Shown piece by piece: positions 9,659 to 18,118 of a DNA stretch of 64,000 bases; position 1 is the first letter of the stretch; each line of letters begins with the position of its first letter. Source of the DNA: Amnibacterium sp. CER49 (GTDB lineage: Bacteria; Actinomycetota; Actinomycetes; Actinomycetales; Microbacteriaceae); NCBI RefSeq assembly GCF_029846255.1, contig NZ_JARVWQ010000001.1, positions 868,001 through 932,000 on the forward strand, in the 5' to 3' direction. A program made the translations under genes and the position numbers. The notes under the pieces were generated by a model, which did no database searches, was not told where the DNA came from, and saw nothing but the letters and a program-made list of their open reading frames with translations.

Positions 9659-11026
9659 TCATCGTCCCATCGCCGAGAGGCGGGGACCCGGGCGCCGGAT
9701 GCGGAGCGGCACCGCGCTCCGCACCGCGGGCACGACGCCGTCCCGCGCAAAGGCCGCCCACGCCCGGCGCATCCCGCGGCCGAGCGGGTCGAGCGCGGCC
9801 GGGTCGACGTCGCCGATCAGCAGGGCCCCCGCCCACCCGGACACGCTCGGGAACAGCAGCGGCAGCTCGCTCGAGTGGGCAGCGCCGAGGCCGCCGGGGG
9901 GCCGCCAGGCGAGCTCGTAGGTCGTCACGCGGGCGCCTGCCCGCGCGAGCAGCGTGGCGAAGGCGCGGCCACCGCGGCGGTAGACGGCGTCCGTCGTGGC
10001 GCGCAGCAGCGCGGACCGGACCGGCCGTCCGAGCACGGGCAGCGCGAAGAGCCGGACCATCGCCGGCACCAGGGCGGCGAACAGGGCGGTCTCCTCCGCG
10101 GACCAGCCGACGAGCACGTCGAACCGCGGCGCGACCCGGCGCCACGCCTCGTCGGCACGGTCCTCCGGCGGCAGCGGCGCGTGCCCGTACTGCACGCCGA
10201 ACGGCATCCCCGCCCGGTAGCCGAACCGGCGTGCGGCCCGCTGCGCCCGGCCCTGCGCGGCGAACAGCACGTCCTCGGCGGCCTCCGGCTCGAGGCGCCC
10301 GACGGCGGCGAGCATGAGCGCCGTCATCCGGCTGCGGCGCCGGCGGATCCCGAAGGGTGCGCTCTGCAGGACCGCGCGCCGGAAGAGGCCCTCGGCGCCG
10401 TCCGCGATCATCAGGTGCGCGATCGCGTCGCCGCCCGAGGAGTGGCCGAACAGCGTGACGCGCTCCGGGTCGCCGCCGAAGCCGGCGACCGCGGCCCGCA
10501 CGAAGCGGAGCGCCTCGAGCAGGTCGAGCAGCCCGAGGTTCGCGGGCACGCTCGCGCCGTCGCCGAGGAAGCCGAGCACGCCGAGGCGGTAGGTGACCGC
10601 GACCACGACGACGCGCTCCCCGGCGACGAGCGCGGCCGGGTCGGCGATCGGCAGGTCGCCGCCGCCTGAGACGTAGGAGCCGCCGTGGATCCACACCAGC
10701 ACGGGGAGCCGCTCCCCCGGCGCGAGATCGGCCGGCACGGTGATCGACAGCCGCTGGCAGTCCTCGTCGTACGTCACGCCGCGGTTCGGGTCGCCGAGCA
10801 GCCGGCCGCCGGGCGCGAGCGGCTGCGGGCAGAGCGGCGCGGGCTCGACCGCGCGCACGACGCCCTCGTGCGGCGGCACCGGCACGGGCGCCGCGAACCG
10901 CGCCGCGGTCGCGTACCGCACGCCGAGCACGCGGACGACGTCCCCGTCGCGGACGCCCTCGTAGGCGCCGAGCGGGGTCTGGAACAGCGGCCCGGGCTCG
11001 TCGCGCACCCCACCAGGCTGGCGCAT
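9659..11026 (-). CDS. Carboxylesterase, type B
   Basis: A 455-residue alpha/beta hydrolase of the carboxylesterase type-B family. HGGSYVSGG near residues 114-122 forms the oxyanion hole. GHSSGG carries nucleophile Ser196, GYDEDCQRL-like VTYDEDCQRLSI is the family motif near residue 84, and a conserved His lies in AAHSSELPLLF. No signal peptide is visible, so it is probably cytoplasmic. It is immediately upstream of ribokinase with a 4-base gap. Possible substrates include acylated sugars or glycosides, which would fit the neighbouring glycosidase genes, but that is only inferred from location. Confidence 0.88.
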   Translation of the reverse strand: MRQPGGVRDEPGPLFQTPLGAYEGVRDGDVVRVLGVRYATAARFAAPVPVPPHEGVVRAVEPAPLCPQPLAPGGRLLGDPNRGVTYDEDCQRLSITVPADLAPGERLPVLVWIHGGSYVSGGGDLPIADPAALVAGERVVVVAVTYRLGVLGFLGDGASVPANLGLLDLLEALRFVRAAVAGFGGDPERVTLFGHSSGGDAIAHLMIADGAEGLFRRAVLQSAPFGIRRRRSRMTALMLAAVGRLEPEAAEDVLFAAQGRAQRAARRFGYRAGMPFGVQYGHAPLPPEDRADEAWRRVAPRFDVLVGWSAEETALFAALVPAMVRLFALPVLGRPVRSALLRATTDAVYRRGGRAFATLLARAGARVTTYELAWRPPGGLGAAHSSELPLLFPSVSGWAGALLIGDVDPAALDPLGRGMRRAWAAFARDGVVPAVRSAVPLRIRRPGPRLSAMGR

Positions 11027-11040
11027 CCGTCCTCCGAGTT

Positions 11041-11140
11041 CGCGGATCCGGAGTTCTTCGGCGACACGCCGCTCACAGCCCAGCGATCACGGCGTGTCGG
11101 GCCAGAAGTCCGGATCCGCGCGAGAAGTCCGGATCCGCGA
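11041..11140. repeat. Dispersed palindromic element, family B copy 1
   Basis: The left arm, beginning CGCGGATCCGGAGTTCTTCG at 11041, pairs with the segment beginning CGGCGTGTCG at 11090 and ending at 11120, as an imperfect palindrome of about 30 bp per arm. The final AGAAGTCCGGATCCGCG is then repeated directly (11104-11120 and 11123-11139). A related copy is at 49857-49952, where 26 of 28 bases match across 11044-11071. It fills the gap between a GH78 gene and the carboxylesterase gene on the same strand. Confidence 0.75.
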
Positions 11141-11146
11141 AGGTGG

Positions 11147-13615
11147 TCAGGGGATGGTGATGGTGCCCGCCTCGTGGCGCTGCTCGGTGCCGTCGGGCAG
11201 GGCCAGCACGAACGGCACCGGCGACTCGACGCGGATCGCGGTGCCGTCGACCGCGACGCGGAGCAGCCCCGCCGGGGTCGGCGCGGCGCCCTCGAACCGC
11301 TCGACGAGGCCGACGGCCGGCGCGACGCGCGCCACGGCGAAGCCGGGCTCGGCGGGGGTGACGCCGAGCACGCCGACCACGAGGTCGCGCGTCGGCGTGG
11401 AGCTCCAGCCGTGCACCGGCGTGCCCCAGCCCCAGCACTCGCCGAACGTGTCGTAGTCCTCGAGGAAGACGGACCAGCGGCGGATGCTCGTCAGCACCAG
11501 ATCGGTGCGGCCCGCTGCCTCGAACGCGTCGTGCACGACGTGCGCGGCGAACGGCTCGGCGACGACGACCTCGCGCTCCGCGTCCCAGTCGATGGTCTGC
11601 ACGCCCCGCATCTGGTCGAGGATCTTCTGCTGGTCGTAACCGCCGTCGCCCCCGATCCACGACCGCACCACCCAGCGGTCGGCATCGCCGATCCAGTCGA
11701 TCACCCGGCCGACCCGCTCCTGCGGCAGCAGCCCGGACACGATCGCGAGGGCGCCCGCGAGCTGCGAGGCCGCCGGCTCCCGCCGCCCGCCGAGCACGTG
11801 GTCGACCACCGTGCCGCGCTCGTCGTCCCAGAACTGCTCGAAGCCGCGCGCGGCCCGACCGTGCAGCTCCCGCGCCCACGCCGCCGAGCCCGCGTCGCCC
11901 AGCGCCTCGGCGAGCTCGGCGTAGTCCTGCAGGCCGCGCGCCCAGAGCGCGGTGAGGATCGCGCTGCGACCGGTGAGCAGGAGGCTCGACCAGTCGACGA
12001 GGTTCCACTCGGGCACGTCGGCGATCACGTCGCTCTCGTCGAGGTACGGCCCGTACCACTCGAGGATGCGCCGCACGGTCGGCAGCGCGGCCTGCACCGC
12101 ACCGCGATCGCCCGCGTAGCGGTGCAGGTTCCGGACCCCGCGGATCCAGTAGAGCGACCAGTCGGCGATCGTCGCCGCGCCGCTGTACTCGATCTCGCCG
12201 ACGACGGTCATCGGCAGGATGCCGTCGGCTCGCGGGGAGTTGCCGAGCTCGACGTACCAGGCGGCCATCCGCCAGTCCGTCGAGGTGGTGAGATGCACGG
12301 ACTGGTGCACGACGCCGTCGCCCACCCACGCCCGCTGCTCGCGGGTCGGGCAGTCGATGTAGGCGTCGAGCGCGTTCAGGGTCACGGTGCGGCGGCCCGC
12401 CGTGTAGAGCGCGTCGAGCTCGGGATCGCTCGAGCGGAAGAAGGCGTCGCCCGTGATGGGGTAGGTGCGCTCGCGGACGGCGAACCCCGTGATCGCGACC
12501 CGCGCCGCGACCGGAGTCGTGACGAGCGCGGTGACGTAGCGGAAGCCGTTCACCTCGAGCGCCTCGAACCGGTCGTCATGACCGCGGGCGATGTAGCGCG
12601 CACCGGTGCGCGGCACCGAGAACTCCTCCGCGTCACGCTCCGCTGCGGGCTTCTCGCGGTACAGCAGATCGACGACGGTGCCCTCCGGAGCGTCGAGGGC
12701 GAGCTCGACGAGCCCGGCGGTGATGCGGCCGAAGTCGAGCTCCACGCCGCGCGTCTCCCCCGCGCCGGCGTCGAAGGCGAGCACGGCGGGATCCTGCGGC
12801 TCGCCGCGGCCGGCGAACCGGCTCCAGGCGCGCAGCACGTCGTCGACCGGGTGGTCGCCCGGATCGGCGCCACCGGGCACCGGCGGCGCGACCGCTGCGC
12901 TGCGCGGGCGGACGATGTCGTCGCCCTGCTGCCCGATCGGCCGCGGGAGCAGGGGGCCGTAGGGATCCGTTGGCGGCTGCGACCGCGCGAGCGAGCCGAT
13001 GTGCGTCGCCGGCAGCACCGCGGCAGGGTTCCAGCCGTGCCCGCCGCCGTCGCGCCACGACGGGTCGAGCAGGCGGGCGTCGAGGATCTCGACGGGCACG
13101 CCGTCGATCCCGGCGCGCGGCGCGGCCGTCCACGCCGGCACCGCCTTCGCCTCCCATCCACCGTCCGTGGCGACCTCGACCTCGCCGAGCTCGCCCTCCG
13201 CGACGAGCACGCCGACCCGCCCGAGGCCCTCGTTGAACGCCGACGGCTGCCAGAACGAGTTCGGCACGCCGTAGTAGGTGACGAGCACGACGACCGTGTT
13301 CTCCCCCTCGCGGAGGTACGGGGCGAGGTCGACCTCGTCGTAGCGGAGCCGACGGGGCTGCGAGCGGACCGGGCCGCGTGCGGCCTCGCGCCCGTTCACG
13401 AGCAGCAGGTAGCGGGAGTCGGCGGTGAGCCGGAAGGGCGCCGACGCCGGGACGGCGGCGAGCTCGACACGGCGGCGGAACAGGGTGCGGGCGAAGTCGC
13501 CGCCGCCCTCCCCGTGCCACTGCGGTTCACCGCCCGCCGGCGCCGCGGGCGGCTCGAGGCCGATCCAGGATCCCCGCCAGGAGCGCGGCCAGGCGTGGGG
13601 AGCGACATCGGGCAT
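11147..13615 (-). CDS. Divergent GH78-like alpha-L-rhamnosidase
   Basis: An 822-residue GH78-related glycosidase. A beta-sandwich N-terminal part with TADSRYLLLVNGREAARGP and YDEVDLAPYLREGENTV is followed by an (alpha/alpha)6 barrel. The general-acid segment reads DCPTREQRAWVGDG, corresponding to the DERxGWxGD motif of the two paralogues upstream. The usual TTxWERW base motif is replaced by FGECWGWG, so this belongs to a distant branch and substrate may differ. No signal peptide, so it probably acts in the cytoplasm. ATG 13615 follows a CCGGAGG ribosome site. It is the last gene of the CUT1 importer-GH78 operon, 32 bases after the preceding GH78. Confidence 0.82.
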   Translation of the reverse strand: MPDVAPHAWPRSWRGSWIGLEPPAAPAGGEPQWHGEGGGDFARTLFRRRVELAAVPASAPFRLTADSRYLLLVNGREAARGPVRSQPRRLRYDEVDLAPYLREGENTVVVLVTYYGVPNSFWQPSAFNEGLGRVGVLVAEGELGEVEVATDGGWEAKAVPAWTAAPRAGIDGVPVEILDARLLDPSWRDGGGHGWNPAAVLPATHIGSLARSQPPTDPYGPLLPRPIGQQGDDIVRPRSAAVAPPVPGGADPGDHPVDDVLRAWSRFAGRGEPQDPAVLAFDAGAGETRGVELDFGRITAGLVELALDAPEGTVVDLLYREKPAAERDAEEFSVPRTGARYIARGHDDRFEALEVNGFRYVTALVTTPVAARVAITGFAVRERTYPITGDAFFRSSDPELDALYTAGRRTVTLNALDAYIDCPTREQRAWVGDGVVHQSVHLTTSTDWRMAAWYVELGNSPRADGILPMTVVGEIEYSGAATIADWSLYWIRGVRNLHRYAGDRGAVQAALPTVRRILEWYGPYLDESDVIADVPEWNLVDWSSLLLTGRSAILTALWARGLQDYAELAEALGDAGSAAWARELHGRAARGFEQFWDDERGTVVDHVLGGRREPAASQLAGALAIVSGLLPQERVGRVIDWIGDADRWVVRSWIGGDGGYDQQKILDQMRGVQTIDWDAEREVVVAEPFAAHVVHDAFEAAGRTDLVLTSIRRWSVFLEDYDTFGECWGWGTPVHGWSSTPTRDLVVGVLGVTPAEPGFAVARVAPAVGLVERFEGAAPTPAGLLRVAVDGTAIRVESPVPFVLALPDGTEQRHEAGTITIP

Positions 13616-13647
13616 CGGGACCTCCGGAGGTCGAGGGGAACGGCGGA

Positions 13648-16251
13648 TCAGGCGGGCACGCCGGCGGGCTCCGACAGCGTCGTGGCGAAGCGGTGGGCGC
13701 CGGCGCCGACGACCGATCGGGTGCCCGCGGCGTCGGGCAGCACGACCGTCGCGGTCGTGCCCGTCGGCACGACGACGTCGAGCAGGAAGTCGTCGCCGTT
13801 CCGCCGCCAGGCGACGCTCGCCGGTCCGTACGGCGTCTCGAGCGCGGCGGACGCCGACTCGAGCGGACCCGGCTGCGGCGCGACGAGCAGCTCGCGGTAG
13901 CCGGGCGCGGCGGGCGCGAGGCCCGCGACGCGGCGGTGGAGGAAGTCGGCGACAGCGCCGAAGGCGTAGTGGTTGAACGACGTCATCCCGCCCGGGTTGA
14001 TGCTGCCGTCGGGCAGCATGCTGTCCCAGCGCTCCCAGGTCGTCGTCGCGCCCATCACGACCTGGTAGAGCCACGACGGGCAGCCGCGCTCGAGCAGCAG
14101 GCGGTAGGCGGCGTCGATCTGCCCGGTCGCCGCGAGCGCGTCGAGGATCAACGGCGTGCCGACGAAGCCCGTCTGGATGCGGTAGCCGCCCTCCGCCGCG
14201 AGCTCGGCGAGCCGGGCGCCGGCCGCGACGCGGTCCGCCTCGTCCGGCAGCAGGTCGAAGCCGATCGCGAGCGAGAGGCCGGTAGCGGTGCCGAGCGGCC
14301 CGAAGTCGTTGCCGCCGCGGTACGCCGCGAGGAACGCTGCGAGGGTGCGGTCGGCGAGCCCGGTGAAGCGGACCTCGTCGTCCGGACGGCCGAGCACGGC
14401 TGCTGCCCGCGCGACGAGTCGAGCGGAGTGCACGAGGTAGGCGTTCGCGACGAGGTACTTGTCGGTCCGCGCCTCGGCGGGCCGGTCGGGCGGCGCGGTC
14501 GGGTCGAGCCAGTCGCCGAGCTGCGTGCCGGTGCGGATCAGGCCGTCCGGCCCGGCGAGCGCGGCGCAGTGCTCGACCCAGGCGCGCATGCTCGGCCACT
14601 GCGCGCCGAGCACGCCGGCGTCGCCGAAACGCTCGTAGAGCGTCCATGGCACGACGACGGCGGCGTCACCCCACGCGGCCGACTCGAAGCCGTGCGAGAA
14701 GCCGAGCGGCAGCCACGGCACGTAGTCGGGCACCGCGCCGTCGGAGCGCTGCTCGGCGGCGAGGTCGCGCAGCCAGCTGACCAGCGTGCCGGCGCTGTCG
14801 AAGAGGAAGGCGGCCGTCGGCGCGAAGATCTGGATGTCGCCCGTCCAGCCGAGTCGCTCGTCGCGGTTCGGGCAGTCGGTGGGCAGCCCGACGAAGTTGC
14901 CGCGCATGCTCCAGACGACGTTCTCGTGCAGGCGGGTGAGCAGCGGGTCGCTCGCCGCGAAGCCACCGGTGGGTCGCAGGTCCGACGAGATCACCTGCGC
15001 GACGACGTCGCCGTCGGCGAGCCCCCCGGGCCAGTCCTCGAGCTCGGCGTAGCGGAACCCGTGGATCGTGAAGGCGGGCGCCCAGCGCTCGCGGCCCGTT
15101 CCCGCGAGCACGTAGGTGTCGACGGCGGTCGCGGCGCGGAGCGGCCGGGTGCCGAGCTCGTCGTGCTCGAGCACCTCGGCGTGGTGCAGCCGCACCGCGT
15201 GCCCGCGGGGCCCCTCGACCTCGACGCGCAGGCGTCCGGCGATGTTCTGGCCGAAGTCGAGCCGGATGCGGCCGTTCGGGCGCCGCTCGACGGCGACGGG
15301 CGCGAGCTCGCCGACGACGCGGATCGGCGGGTCGAGCGCAGGCTCGAGCACCGCAGGGAAGTCCGACGACGGGAGCAGCGCGGGACGCTCCCAGCCGGTG
15401 TCGTCGAAGCCGGGGGCGTCCCAGCCCGCGGGCAGCAGCCGGGCGTCGAAGCTCTCCCCCTCGTAGAGGCCGGCGGCGGTGACGGGGCCGGCGCTCGAGC
15501 GCCAGCGGTCGCCGAGCGGCACGACCTCGACACGACCGTCGGGCCGGGTGATCTCGAGCTGCGCGAGCAGCGCCACGTCGGGTCCGTAGACGTCCCAGAG
15601 GCCGCCGTCGAAGCCGATGTGGCCGCGGTACCAGCCGTCCGCGACCTGCGCGGCGAGCACGTTCTCGCCCCGCCGCAGGCGGTCGGTGACGTCGTAGGTC
15701 TGCGCGCGGATGCGCGACCGGTAGCTGGTCCATGCGGGGTCGAGCACCGAGTCGGCCACGGGCTCGCCGTTCAGCGCGAGCGTGAAGACACCGTGGGCGG
15801 TGGCACGGATCCGGGCCCGCCGCACCTCGCCGTCGAGCGGGACCGCGGCGCGCAGCAGGAACCCGGGACGCACCCCCGACCGGGACGCGGCGGGCGACGG
15901 CGAGACGAACGGCTCGGTCCAGTCGGTCGGGGCGAGCAGGCCCGCCTCGACGGCGAGCGGCTCGCTCCAGCCGGTCGTGGTGCCGTCGTCGAGGCGCGCA
16001 CGGATGCGGACCGCGACGGCCTGCCGGGAGACGAGCGGCGCGAACGGCCAGTCGACGAGCACCCGGTCGGGCGTCGGCGACTCGGCGCGCTGCACCCTGC
16101 CTTCGTCGTCGGTGAGCTCGAGCTCCGCCGCCGCCTGGTCGACGCCCGGCGCGACACCCTCGAGCCGCCAGGACAGCCGGGGGCGCGCCGAACCGAGCCC
16201 GAGCGCATCGGCCCGGTACTCGGCTCGGAGCGCGACGACGCGCGCCGTCAC
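13648..16251 (-). CDS. Alpha-L-rhamnosidase, GH78
   Basis: An 867-residue GH78 inverting alpha-L-rhamnosidase. N-terminal beta-domains include LDFGQNIAGRLRVEVEG and GFRYAELEDWPGG. The (alpha/alpha)6 catalytic domain carries PTDCPNRDERLGWTGDIQ (general acid Glu in DERLGW) and GATTTWERWDSM (general base Glu in WERW), then NHYAFGAVADFLHRRVAGL. There is no signal peptide. Start GTG 16251 overlaps the permease stop by four bases (GTGA), so synthesis is coupled to the importer. This supports cleavage of rhamnosides inside the cell after uptake. It is closely similar to the GH78 at 20575. Confidence 0.93.
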   Translation of the reverse strand: MTARVVALRAEYRADALGLGSARPRLSWRLEGVAPGVDQAAAELELTDDEGRVQRAESPTPDRVLVDWPFAPLVSRQAVAVRIRARLDDGTTTGWSEPLAVEAGLLAPTDWTEPFVSPSPAASRSGVRPGFLLRAAVPLDGEVRRARIRATAHGVFTLALNGEPVADSVLDPAWTSYRSRIRAQTYDVTDRLRRGENVLAAQVADGWYRGHIGFDGGLWDVYGPDVALLAQLEITRPDGRVEVVPLGDRWRSSAGPVTAAGLYEGESFDARLLPAGWDAPGFDDTGWERPALLPSSDFPAVLEPALDPPIRVVGELAPVAVERRPNGRIRLDFGQNIAGRLRVEVEGPRGHAVRLHHAEVLEHDELGTRPLRAATAVDTYVLAGTGRERWAPAFTIHGFRYAELEDWPGGLADGDVVAQVISSDLRPTGGFAASDPLLTRLHENVVWSMRGNFVGLPTDCPNRDERLGWTGDIQIFAPTAAFLFDSAGTLVSWLRDLAAEQRSDGAVPDYVPWLPLGFSHGFESAAWGDAAVVVPWTLYERFGDAGVLGAQWPSMRAWVEHCAALAGPDGLIRTGTQLGDWLDPTAPPDRPAEARTDKYLVANAYLVHSARLVARAAAVLGRPDDEVRFTGLADRTLAAFLAAYRGGNDFGPLGTATGLSLAIGFDLLPDEADRVAAGARLAELAAEGGYRIQTGFVGTPLILDALAATGQIDAAYRLLLERGCPSWLYQVVMGATTTWERWDSMLPDGSINPGGMTSFNHYAFGAVADFLHRRVAGLAPAAPGYRELLVAPQPGPLESASAALETPYGPASVAWRRNGDDFLLDVVVPTGTTATVVLPDAAGTRSVVGAGAHRFATTLSEPAGVPA

Positions 16252-17081
16252 CCCTTCACCGCGCCGCTGGTCAAGCCGGCGACGATCTGGCGGTTGAAGA
16301 AGATGAACATGACGAGCGGCGGGATCGTGATCAGCAGGATGTCCATGAAGAGCAGGTTGTAGAAGCTCTGGCTCTGCCCCTGGAACTGGTACAGCGTCAG
16401 CTGCACGGTCGCGTTCTCGTCGCCGGGCAGGAAGTAGAGCGGTCCGGCGAAGTCGTTGAAGACCACGACGGCCTGCACCACGATCACGGTGACGAGCACC
16501 GGTCGCAGCAGCGGCAGGATCACCCGGAAGAACATCCGGATCGGCCCGGAGCCGTCGATGACGGCGGCCTCGTCGAGCTCCTTCGGGATCGTCGCGACGA
16601 ACGCCCGGAACAGCAGGATGTTGAACGAGAGCCCGAAGGTGGCCTCGATGAGGATCATCCCGAGCATGGTCTTGTAGAGCCCGAGCCCCTGCAGCACCCA
16701 GATCGTCGGCACGACCGCGGGGGGCACGATGAGGCCCGCGAGCACGAAGAAGTTGATCACCGGGTTCCAGCGGCTCGGCTTGCGCTGCAGCACGTAGCCG
16801 ACCATCGCGGCGAACACCGTCGTGACCGCGACGCTGAACACCGTGAGGATCGTGCTGTTCACGAACGCGCGGAAGATGATGCCGTCGTTGTAGGTGAGCA
16901 CGTCGCCGAGGTTCTGGAAGAAGAGGAACTGCTTCGGCCACGAGAAGGCGAGCGTCTGCGCGTCGGCCGGATCCTTCGCCGCCTGCAGGACGACGTAGAC
17001 GAACGGCACCAGGAAGACGACCACCGAGACGACGACGGCGATGACCCCCGTGATCCACGCCCGGGTGCGCTGCGCCTTCAC
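16248..17081 (-). CDS. Carbohydrate ABC transporter permease (CUT1, MalG-like)
   Basis: A 277-residue inner-membrane permease with six predicted hydrophobic segments, the first at about residues 11-32 (ITGVIAVVVSVVVFLVPFVY). The EAA loop that docks the ATPase reads ELDEAAVIDGSGPIRMFFRVILPL. The GTG at 17081 overlaps the stop of the partner permease (GTGA) and its own stop overlaps the GH78 start. It works with the SBP at 18119 and permease at 17078 to import an oligosaccharide or glycoside, probably a rhamnoside. No ATPase gene is in the operon. Confidence 0.92.
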   Translation of the reverse strand: MKAQRTRAWITGVIAVVVSVVVFLVPFVYVVLQAAKDPADAQTLAFSWPKQFLFFQNLGDVLTYNDGIIFRAFVNSTILTVFSVAVTTVFAAMVGYVLQRKPSRWNPVINFFVLAGLIVPPAVVPTIWVLQGLGLYKTMLGMILIEATFGLSFNILLFRAFVATIPKELDEAAVIDGSGPIRMFFRVILPLLRPVLVTVIVVQAVVVFNDFAGPLYFLPGDENATVQLTLYQFQGQSQSFYNLLFMDILLITIPPLVMFIFFNRQIVAGLTSGAVKG

Positions 17082-18013
17082 AGCTCGACCTCCTTGCGGT
17101 TCAGGAAGTACGAGATCGGCACCATGATCACCGTCACCACGAGGAACAGCACCACGTTGCCGGCCGTCGACAGCCCGTAGAACCCGGCCTGGTACTCCTT
17201 GTAGATCACGGAGGCGATCACGTCGCTCGTGAAGCCGGGGCCGCCGCCCGTCGTCGCCCAGATGAGGTCGAACGACCGCAGGCCGCCGATGAGCGACAGG
17301 ATGATGACGGTCGCCATCGCGGGGCGCGACAGCGGCAGCGTGATCGTGCGGAGGATCTTCCAGCTGCCCGCGCCGTCCATGCGCGCTGCCTCGAAGTACT
17401 CCTGCGGGATGGCGACGATGCCGGCCATGAAGATCAGGGTGGCGATGCCGACGCCCTTCCAGATGTCGACCGCGGCGATCGACCAGAGCGCGAGCTTCGG
17501 GTCCGTGAACCAGCCCGGCTGCGGCAGCCCGACGGCGCCGAGGATGCCGTTCACCATGCCGTGGAACGGGTCGAGCAGGTTCTTGAAGACGATGCCGACG
17601 CCGATCGTCGAGACGAGCACCGGGAAGAAGATGACCGCTCGCAGGTAGCCGCGCGCGATGACGGGACCGGTGAGCAGCAGCGCGAGCAGGAACCCGATGA
17701 CGACCTTCGCGGCGCTCGTGGCGAAGCCGTACTCGAAGGTGTGGATGAAGCCCGAGATCAGCTGCGGGTCCTGGAAGAACTCGACGAAGTTGCCGAAGCC
17801 GATGAACGTGTTGTCGAACAGCGTCCACCTCGTGAGCGCGAAGTAGAACGACGCGAAGGTCGGCACCGCGAAGAACACGACGTAGAGCGCGATCGCCGGG
17901 ATGTAGAACCACGACGGGTAGAAGGACTTGATCTTGCGGCGGGCAGGGGCGCCGCCGTTCTTCGTGAGCGCGGCGGCCGGCTTCAGCGCGGACGTCGTGG
18001 TGGCGGTCGTCAT
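17078..18013 (-). CDS. Carbohydrate ABC transporter permease (CUT1, MalF-like)
   Basis: A 311-residue sugar permease with a cytoplasmic N-terminal tail rich in Thr and Ala, then hydrophobic segments beginning at about residue 37 (SWFYIPAIALYVVFFAVPTF). The EAA loop reads EYFEAARMDGAGSWKILRTITLPL near residue 210. TTGGGPGFTSDVIASVIYKEYQAG is typical of MalF/UgpA-type subunits. It begins 105 bases after the SBP gene, with a strong hairpin between, so it is probably made in smaller amount than the binding protein. Confidence 0.92.
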   Translation of the reverse strand: MTTATTTSALKPAAALTKNGGAPARRKIKSFYPSWFYIPAIALYVVFFAVPTFASFYFALTRWTLFDNTFIGFGNFVEFFQDPQLISGFIHTFEYGFATSAAKVVIGFLLALLLTGPVIARGYLRAVIFFPVLVSTIGVGIVFKNLLDPFHGMVNGILGAVGLPQPGWFTDPKLALWSIAAVDIWKGVGIATLIFMAGIVAIPQEYFEAARMDGAGSWKILRTITLPLSRPAMATVIILSLIGGLRSFDLIWATTGGGPGFTSDVIASVIYKEYQAGFYGLSTAGNVVLFLVVTVIMVPISYFLNRKEVEL

Positions 18014-18064
18014 GCTGCACTCCTCATCGAGCGGACCCTCTCCCCAGTGTCGTGCTTCGAGGAA

Positions 18065-18094
18065 GGGGCCGGCGACTGGATGGTCGCCGGCCCC
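18065..18094. terminator. Strong hairpin between SBP and permease genes
   Basis: GGGGCCGGCGAC (18065-18076) pairs perfectly with GTCGCCGGCCCC (18083-18094) around a 6-base loop. It lies downstream of the SBP stop at 18119 on the minus strand and before the permease start at 18013. There is no U-tract. In transport operons such hairpins commonly stabilise SBP mRNA or partly terminate transcription, and that role is inferred here. Confidence 0.65.
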
Positions 18095-18118
18095 CGTGGA
18101 TCGGAGCCGGAGCCCCGA

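Noticed and set aside
8824-9750. Longer N-terminus for the ribokinase
   Set aside because: The extra 32 residues are Arg/Cys-rich, overlap the carboxylesterase 3' end and are not part of the PfkB fold; ATG at 9654 fits the family.
10685-16362. Two long plus-strand open frames (1071 and 889 codons) opposite the GH78 genes
   Set aside because: Same shadow effect; the minus strand carries clear GH78 motifs throughout.
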